64,000 nucleotides of DNA from Catonia carolina (taxonomy: Eukaryota; Arthropoda; Insecta; Hemiptera; Achilidae). This document shows, one piece after another, positions 59,701 to 64,000 of this stretch (position 1 is its first letter; each line of letters opens with the position of its first letter). The notes under the pieces were generated by a model that saw only the letters and a program-made list of their open reading frames with translations, did no database searches and had not been told where the DNA came from. The stretch is taken from the NCBI GenBank assembly GCA_035578175.1, contig JAQMRL010000008.1, positions 87,152,541 to 87,216,540 of the forward strand, given 5' to 3'. Both the position numbers and the translations under genes were made by a program.

Positions 59701-62700
59701 GTGTTGGCCGGGTGAGGTACGCGGTGCAATAGTCTTGCCTTTCTAATGACATAGTATTAATATAGTAACGCTGACAGTTGAATTTTTACACGTCATCACA
59801 CTGTCAATAAATAACAACTATGACATATATTATCTAAATTTATATCAGCTGTTTCCTTTAATTTTTGTTTTTAGGTACACATGTTCTGCAGGTTGCATAT
59901 ACAAGTGCATAAACTGCTTGAATTTAATTTGATTTTCTTACCTGCCATATAAATACAAATATATGATGATTAGCCACCATATAAATATATGATGTCCATC
60001 GACAAAAAATGGTGAAATTCCGTTCTTATGGTGTCACTGCATTTCAAGTTATGTATTGGTGATGAAACCTAACAAGGATTCTAATTTTACTTTCTTTAGC
60101 TTTTGTTATCAGGATCTGTACGCTATATTGGTGATCTATTTGATCACTAATTTTTGTCAAGAATTTGAGTAAGGAACTTTCCCCCCAGAGTGGAGTTCAT
60201 GTCTGGCTGTCAGTTGGTCACTATACCATGTTTCTCACACATTTTGTGTTATATAATTATGAATATCAACTTTCTGCCAGTTTACTGGATGGGCTGACTT
60301 GAAGGACAAATTATAAGTTCGGTTTGGGTTGAGTGCCAAAGATTGGGGTAATAATACTTTAGGTGTTGTGCTGTTTAGGTCATCAGCCAAAAGGTTGGTT
60401 TGAACCTCTAGAGGCTTTACTAAGTAAAACAATGTGTGAGGTGGTTTACCATTTCCTTCCTCACGGAGTGGAAAAGTATCCTTATCAGCTTGCCAAACCC
60501 TCTGATAAGCATCTACTTTCCACCCTGACACCTTCACTTTACTCACCATAGGGCCTGGCTGTATAAGAAATTCATGACTCTCATAGAAGATTACTCTGAC
60601 TAGTGTTTTTACACCTCTACTTCTTCTGTTCTTAAATGCTTCAGTCATATAATTGGCTGACCTTGTGATGAGAAACAGAACTATTTTTTGTGGCCCTGGA
60701 ACTAGCAGATCGAGTGCAAATAATTTAACACTCCACCTGCCTGTTATGCGCAAAATACTTTAGGTAACTAAAAAAAAATATGAAATGATTACCGTTTTGA
60801 TTTATATATTTTATTGTATTTAGGAATTACTTGGACACACAGAAGATGCATTATCAGAAGTACTGAATCACATATACTTTGTGTCAGCTCATATAAAAGA
60901 AGATAAACCTCAGGGAAGATGGAAAGTTACTGAGGAAAGGTTTACATCTCTATGTTACGCTGGCACCTTGCCTGGTTTTACCATGTCTTATAATCACCAT
61001 GGATTTGTATTTTCTGTCAATATAATTAATGCAAAAACTCTTGTTGCAGGAAAAACGCGTAAGTATTTTAAGTTATACTATTTTATTTAATGTATATTAA
61101 AATATAAGGTGTTAATACTCATACAATGTACATAAATTTCAGTAATCAATACAAATGAAAAAATACTGTTAGTTTTCATGGACTTGTATTCTTTTTATTG
61201 TTGCTTTAATTATCGTTTTAAGTATTCACTTAATTCTTTCTTACACTGCATGTTTTTGAGTAGGCACATGTTCAGTATAGTTCCGTAAAAAATTGAAACT
61301 AATTATTTATTAAACTTAAGTTTTATATGAGTAGCTGAAGACATAACTTCTTCTAGAAAGGTTTTGTTTAATAAATAATTAGTTTAAATTTTTTATGTTT
61401 TGTAAATATTCTGATGATGATGAACCCACTGACACATGAAGGCCCTAAGTATAGCAATGTTTAAATAGAAGTTAATATTTTTATTATTGTTAATAAAAAT
61501 TGTTAATTTTTAATTAGTATTATTAGTCTGTACCAAAATTTTGTAGGGCATTTTTACAGTCATTTCAGAAACGAAGTTACTATTTACTGTTTAAATCCAA
61601 GAAAGAAAGTTATTAAAGTAAAACATTATGAACAAATTAAAAATTACATCATGTGTTTAGATCAGATCACCTTATTTTAAATCTATTATCTTTATAGTAT
61701 TATAAAATTACTTAAGTATATCAGAAGTAATAAAATAAACATACTTTTGAATAATTATTTATTTTAAATTCCTGTGTATCGATAAATTGTTTCACCTAAT
61801 GTGGTAATTTAAAACTAAACAATATTTAGAAATCATTAAATCATTAATAGGATTCCTTCTAAATTTATTGATTTTGGTCAACTTTTATGCGAGAATATTT
61901 AATTTTTAGAACTATTTAAGTTGCTGCTCCTTTGAAACCTTCGTATGAGATGACGTTGCATCATTATAACTTTATGTTGCAATCATCCACAGCCGGACCA
62001 CAACGTGACAATGCAGGATACGATAAATGAAAGTCAATTGGCTCTATGCTGTGATCTAGGTCACTATGCTTCGCCTTCATCTGCAGTCTCTAGTTCATTA
62101 AGCTGTAATTAGTTTGCTATTAGCATCAGGAATTGTGGAGTAAACAGTTCGATTTAGTAGATTTTTAAACTGAAGATGGCTTATATTATCCCGCATTTTA
62201 ATTAGGAATAATTGGTAATCAATAAGTTTTAGTATAATGTTTGGTTGTCCTGGTCAAGGTTTTTGCAATTTCCCTTGATCAATCACTCCAAGTGAATTCC
62301 TGGCCAGTCTACAATTTGGGTTCTGTACAGTAGCATAACCTCTCCATTTTGTACTCGAAACTTTTTGACTTATAATTTTTTTACCTTAATATGTGTACAT
62401 TGCGATCTTTTCAATTTAAGAACAATGAGCAACCCCACACCCAATGAGATAAGGATGATAATATGAATGTTTGGTAAATGAGGTGTAGTCTTATACAGAA
62501 TCAGGCCAACCATTCCTGAGAGAGTATGGTTAATTTAACCCCAACAATCAAAGTACACCTGCAACCACTGTCTAGTATTCAAATCCATATAAAAGTAACT
62601 ACCTTTACTAGGATTTGAACCAGGAACCTTTGTCTCGGAAAATCAGCTGACTCATGGTGACGAATTTACCTCTAGACTATCCCGGTAGATTATAATGACT

Positions 62701-64000
62701 TGTCATTATAATGTATATATTATTTTATATGACAATAAAGTTTATTGATTTATTTAATCAAAATATGTGTATCATTAAAAATACCATCTAAAAGAGTTTT
62801 TAGATGTTTCATTATCCCATCTTGCTATCTTTTTATGTTTTAATAGTGGAAAAATTATTTTCCAGGAATCAGGTAAATAAATCATCATTCCAATAATTTT
62901 CTGTCTTCAAATCATGTACCAGCCTAGACTGTTCCAGAATTATTTTTATGTTATATATGGAAAATTTTCTGTGAATGTGTTAAAGATAATAAATGAAAAA
63001 TGTTTTAACTTTACAGCTAGGTATTTCTTGACCAGGGCATTATTATCTGCAGAAAATTTCGTACAGGCCCAGCAAATCTTAAGAGATTCTGGTTGTGGTG
63101 CAGCTGAAGCAGTTAGTATTAATATGACATTCCTGTCTCAAGATGGTGATAGATTATTCCATAATGCAGAAGTTGCACCTGCGGTAAATACTAATGAGTC
63201 ACCACTAAGTATCTTCACTGCATCTCCTGGTGAAAATATTTTTCACACTAATAAGTAAGTTCTGTCTTTAATGAATACTTTTTTCTATGGTATTATTGTA
63301 ATTAGTTTTAAATGAGAAATATGTAAAATTTTTATTTAGGATTTATCAAACCAGGTCAAAAGTTTTCTGTCATTCCAATCTTCTCTTCAGGTCTTGTTAT
63401 CGAGGAGTAGCAGTTCCTTATTATGTTTAACTTCATGTTGAAATATTTCTGGCTTTGTATCATGAAGGAGTAGGGTAATAAGTCCATTTTAAAAGAAATA
63501 ATTTTTTTTTTAAGTTTGAGAACAAGATTATCTTTACTTTTTTGACCAATCGCTAAAAACATGTTTTTTGGGTTCAGGGGGTCTGAAAACGTGTAGATCC
63601 GGTGAAAACTCGATTTCAAAAAATCGACATGAAAACAATACTTTCCATCCTATACATTCATATAGGCAAGAGAAAAAAATAAATGTTGGTAGCAATTAGA
63701 AGAAAAAATTGTATTTCTTAGATTTAAAATATTGTTTATACATACTGAAATTTTTAATATGTTGTATTTTGGCTAATGGATGGTCATTGTGGTGTATTGA
63801 TGTTAATAATATTGATTTTTTTTAGGTTTTATAGATTAAATGTACCAGAAGTTGGCGGAAGAATACAAGTCAGCAGCGATACTAGGCAAGCGACTTTTGA
63901 ATGTTTTTGCAAGGGCCATGATCCTGATAATTTTCAAGATGTAAGAAATATACTGGGAGATCAATCATGTAAAGATTGTTCTATATTTAGAGATAATGGT
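50645..64000 (+). CDS. tan: tan: beta-alanyl amine (N-beta-alanyldopamine / carcinine) hydrolase, 6 exons, 3' end outside window
   Basis: Joined exons 50645-50731, 56244-56441, 58780-58884, 60824-61058, 63017-63254 and 63826-64000 give one open frame of about 346 codons; all introns are GT-AG with phases 0,0,0,1,2. The product resembles insect Tan, a C45 N-terminal-nucleophile hydrolase that removes beta-alanine from N-beta-alanyldopamine (cuticle pigmentation) and from carcinine (photoreceptor histamine recycling). Visible marks: GTYYEVGFDV (20-29), NFPQYVREMEGTADG (45-59 of exon 2), LLHMDD (98-103), and Gly119-Cys120, where the precursor should cleave itself to expose the Cys nucleophile. 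Drosophila Tan is about 387 residues, so roughly 40 C-terminal residues are missing at the window edge. The start ATG is chosen because it gives MPVSEK..., as expected for the family; an in-frame ATG three codons upstream (50636) is possible. No stop, frameshift or repeat lies in any exon, so the gene looks functional. The family assignment is from recognition, not a search. Confidence 0.9.
51270..52150 (+). pseudogene. Decayed LINE fragment in tan intron 1, split by a MITE
   Basis: Shifted + strand frames read YANECLRMTGKAG, ERRSFARNY, VDREYKLQGHEDL, YGHLYRVDD and, after the MITE, a piece near 52060-52110 reading NFRWAEERRKAYSERI. These recall the end of insect LINE proteins. The MITE at 51665-51889 interrupts it. 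Confidence 0.5.
51665..51889. mobile_element. TA-target MITE (copy 2) in tan intron 1
   Basis: Same family, 225 bases, flanked by TA at 51663-51664 and 51890-51891, with GACTGCAGATGAAGG at one end and CATCTGCAGTCTTTAG at the other. It splits a decayed LINE. Confidence 0.8.
52215..52387 (-). repeat. SINE-B copy in tan intron 1
   Basis: Full-length minus-strand copy, tail TTTAAGTCCCATCAACAGC on the + strand. Confidence 0.75.
54042..54677. mobile_element. piggyBac-like MITE in tan intron 1
   Basis: Left end CCCTTTCAGTGCCAGCGTCC, right end TCCTGGCACTGTGTGGG followed by TTAA (54678-54681); the left TTAA appears as TCAA. Terminal repeats of about 16 bases with mismatches. The interior has three degenerate copies of the block GCCAGCGTCCTA-TTAGGAC. 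Confidence 0.6.
54845..55145 (+). repeat. SINE-E copy in tan intron 1
   Basis: Full-length, the only complete + strand copy. Box B is degraded to GGTTCAAGTAC. Confidence 0.75.
55370..55960 (-). pseudogene. Decayed LINE reverse transcriptase in tan intron 1
   Basis: Minus-strand translation gives MLAFADDLVIFTD (RT catalytic motif), then a frame 55781-55599 with KLRKETIFKLYHTLVQPVLKY, then YRQGWCDHLFQIIDVEHPN and MTSEEMGAPASL. The order fits an RT palm, thumb and C-terminal tail, with several frame breaks. Confidence 0.55.
56244..56441 (+). CDS. tan: tan exon 2 (codons 30-95)
   Basis: Preceded by a T-rich tract and CAG (56241-56243) and followed by GTAATT; 198 bases, phase 0 at both ends. It encodes GRTFSGLIHSFL and the conserved block around FPQYVREMEGTADGA. 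Reading beyond 56441 soon meets a stop, so the donor is needed. Confidence 0.9.
56590..57237 (-). mobile_element. RTE-like LINE (L1) copy in tan intron 2
   Basis: The target duplication AAAAAGGCAAT is at 56579-56589 and 57238-57248. Minus-strand frames 57265-56912 and 56919-56602 are two parts of one LINE protein, including an FVDD form of the RT catalytic motif (FVDDIVVLAE) and the block EFCYLGSKI. The copy has a frameshift near 56915. It also lacks about 45 residues present in the 3782-4424 copy, between the VDKIS and CRGRQ blocks. Inactive. Confidence 0.85.
57645..58046. mobile_element. CTAG-rich non-autonomous DNA element in tan intron 2
   Basis: Both ends carry related inverted sequence: GGCCTATTCCAACGATGCTA at the left, and the complement of CATTAGTACTAGCTGCTAG...GGGAGTGTGCC at the right. 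More than a dozen ACTAG/CTAGC motifs lie between. A near-perfect TAGCTGCTAG-type palindrome is at about 57999-58024. TTA is found on both sides (57642-57644, 58047-58049). Confidence 0.5.
58169..58196 (+). repeat. GAA trinucleotide microsatellite, tan intron 2
   Basis: About nine AAG/GAA units just before the target duplication of a SINE-A. Confidence 0.9.
58206..58592 (+). repeat. SINE-A copy with target duplication, tan intron 2
   Basis: AGTCTTGGGTC at 58195-58205 and 58593-58603 flanks the copy exactly. This shows that SINE-A is a retroposon and sets its ends. The 3' stem-loop is at 58565-58578. Confidence 0.88.
58780..58884 (+). CDS. tan: tan exon 3 (codons 96-130, catalytic Cys)
   Basis: This 105-base exon is too short for a plain ORF search. 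The acceptor is TTTTTGCAG at 58771-58779 and the donor GTAAAA at 58885. It encodes LFLLHMDD followed by NGCST, whose Gly119-Cys120 is the expected self-processing site. Cys120 becomes the N-terminal nucleophile of the beta subunit. Confidence 0.88.
59135..59435 (-). repeat. SINE-E copy in tan intron 3
   Basis: Full-length minus-strand copy ending GACCAACCCGGTGGGTC on the + strand. The frame 59368-59150 is part of it. Confidence 0.75.
59465..59655 (-). repeat. SINE-E copy, head lost
   Basis: Second copy right after the first, same orientation, ending before the box B region. Confidence 0.65.
60150..60300 (+). repeat. Unclassified repeat, second copy, tan intron 3
   Basis: Partner of 20800-20945 (TCTGGCTGTCAGTTGGTCAC). 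Confidence 0.4.
60365..60753 (-). repeat. SINE-A copy with target duplication, tan intron 3
   Basis: AATACTTTAGGT at 60353-60364 and 60754-60765 flanks a 389-base copy, confirming the family ends independently. Confidence 0.88.
60824..61058 (+). CDS. tan: tan exon 4 (codons 131-208 plus first base of 209)
   Basis: Acceptor TTTAG at 60819-60823, donor GTAAGT at 61059. It encodes GRWKVTEERFTSLCYAGTLP and then a Gly-Phe-rich core ending in VAGKT. It ends one base into a codon (C), which the next exon completes as CCT, proline. Confidence 0.88.
61993..62112. mobile_element. TA-target MITE, half copy in tan intron 4
   Basis: One end only (CTTCATCTGCAGTCTCTAG) and the adjoining interior, in reverse orientation to copy 1. 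Confidence 0.65.
62390..62692 (-). repeat. SINE-E copy in tan intron 4
   Basis: Near full-length, but the CAGCTGTTTAACAG segment is shortened. Confidence 0.72.
63017..63254 (+). CDS. tan: tan exon 5 (codons 209-287 plus two bases of 288)
   Basis: Acceptor TTTACAG ending 63016, donor GTAAGT at 63255. It encodes PRYFLTRALL, then NMTFLSQDGDRLFHNAEVAP, then FHTN. It ends in AA, completed to AAG (Lys) by exon 6. An open frame extends upstream into the intron without relatedness to the family, so the acceptor is preferred as the boundary. Confidence 0.88.
63535..63680 (-). mobile_element. Element F 5' end fragment in tan intron 5
   Basis: Minus strand: CTCTTGCCTATATGAATG, then ATCGAGTTTTCACCGGATC and CAGACCCCCTGAACCC. 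Only the first 130 bases of the family remain. Confidence 0.65.
63826..64000 (+). CDS. tan: tan exon 6 (partial, runs off window)
   Basis: Acceptor TTTTTTTTAG ending 63825. It continues the frame as KFYRLNVPE and then a Cys-containing stretch (ECFCKGHD, SCKDCSIF). Open to the last base of the window, so the exon end and stop codon are not seen. Confidence 0.87.

Noticed and set aside
63356..63619. 87-codon minus-strand frame in tan intron 5
   Set aside because: Overlaps the element F fragment and intron DNA; no domain.

Overview
This window is a piece of an AT-rich insect genome. The basis is one insect-type gene spread over six exons with large introns, GT-AG splice sites, and dense LINE, SINE and DNA-transposon remains. 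The gene is a tan (beta-alanyl amine hydrolase) orthologue and the repeats look like those of hemipterans such as planthoppers or leafhoppers, but the species cannot be fixed from sequence alone.

Layout. Bases 1 to about 50,440 hold no host gene that I can support. They are a mosaic of decayed mobile elements in AT-rich background. The only host gene starts at 50,645 on the + strand and runs off the right edge. Its six visible exons (50645-50731, 56244-56441, 58780-58884, 60824-61058, 63017-63254, 63826-64000) join in frame to about 346 codons. They include the Gly-Cys self-cleavage site of the C45 N-terminal-nucleophile hydrolase family at Gly119-Cys120. The introns carry the same repeats as the flanking DNA, and no repeat interrupts an exon.

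Repeat community. (1) An RTE-like LINE, called L1 here, at 3782-4424, 23722-23917, about 39318-39478 and 56590-57237; three of the four copies are flanked by 10-11 bp target duplications. (2) A second LINE with a C-terminal RNase H, 29731-31534, 5' truncated, with an 11 bp target duplication. (3) Other decayed LINE pieces near 3466, 8370, 11560, 32860, 46206, 51270 and 55370. (4) A 390 bp retroposon, SINE-A, about ten copies. (5) tRNA-headed SINEs B, C, D and E. (6) DNA transposons: a roughly 900 bp element F with 13 bp terminal inverted repeats, a TA-target MITE, a 680 bp foldback element, a piggyBac-like MITE, a CTAG-rich element, Tigger/pogo pieces and a broken Tc1/mariner-type transposase.

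How they fit together. Two LINE-SINE partnerships can be read directly. SINE-A ends in the same stem-loop as LINE L1: identical flanks and spacing, a changed loop and a compensatory base-pair change. SINE-B and one SINE-C copy end in the 3' tail of the RNase H LINE. A SINE-C head also occurs with a second tail, that of SINE-D, so tails have been exchanged. Nested insertions with recognisable empty sites give relative ages.
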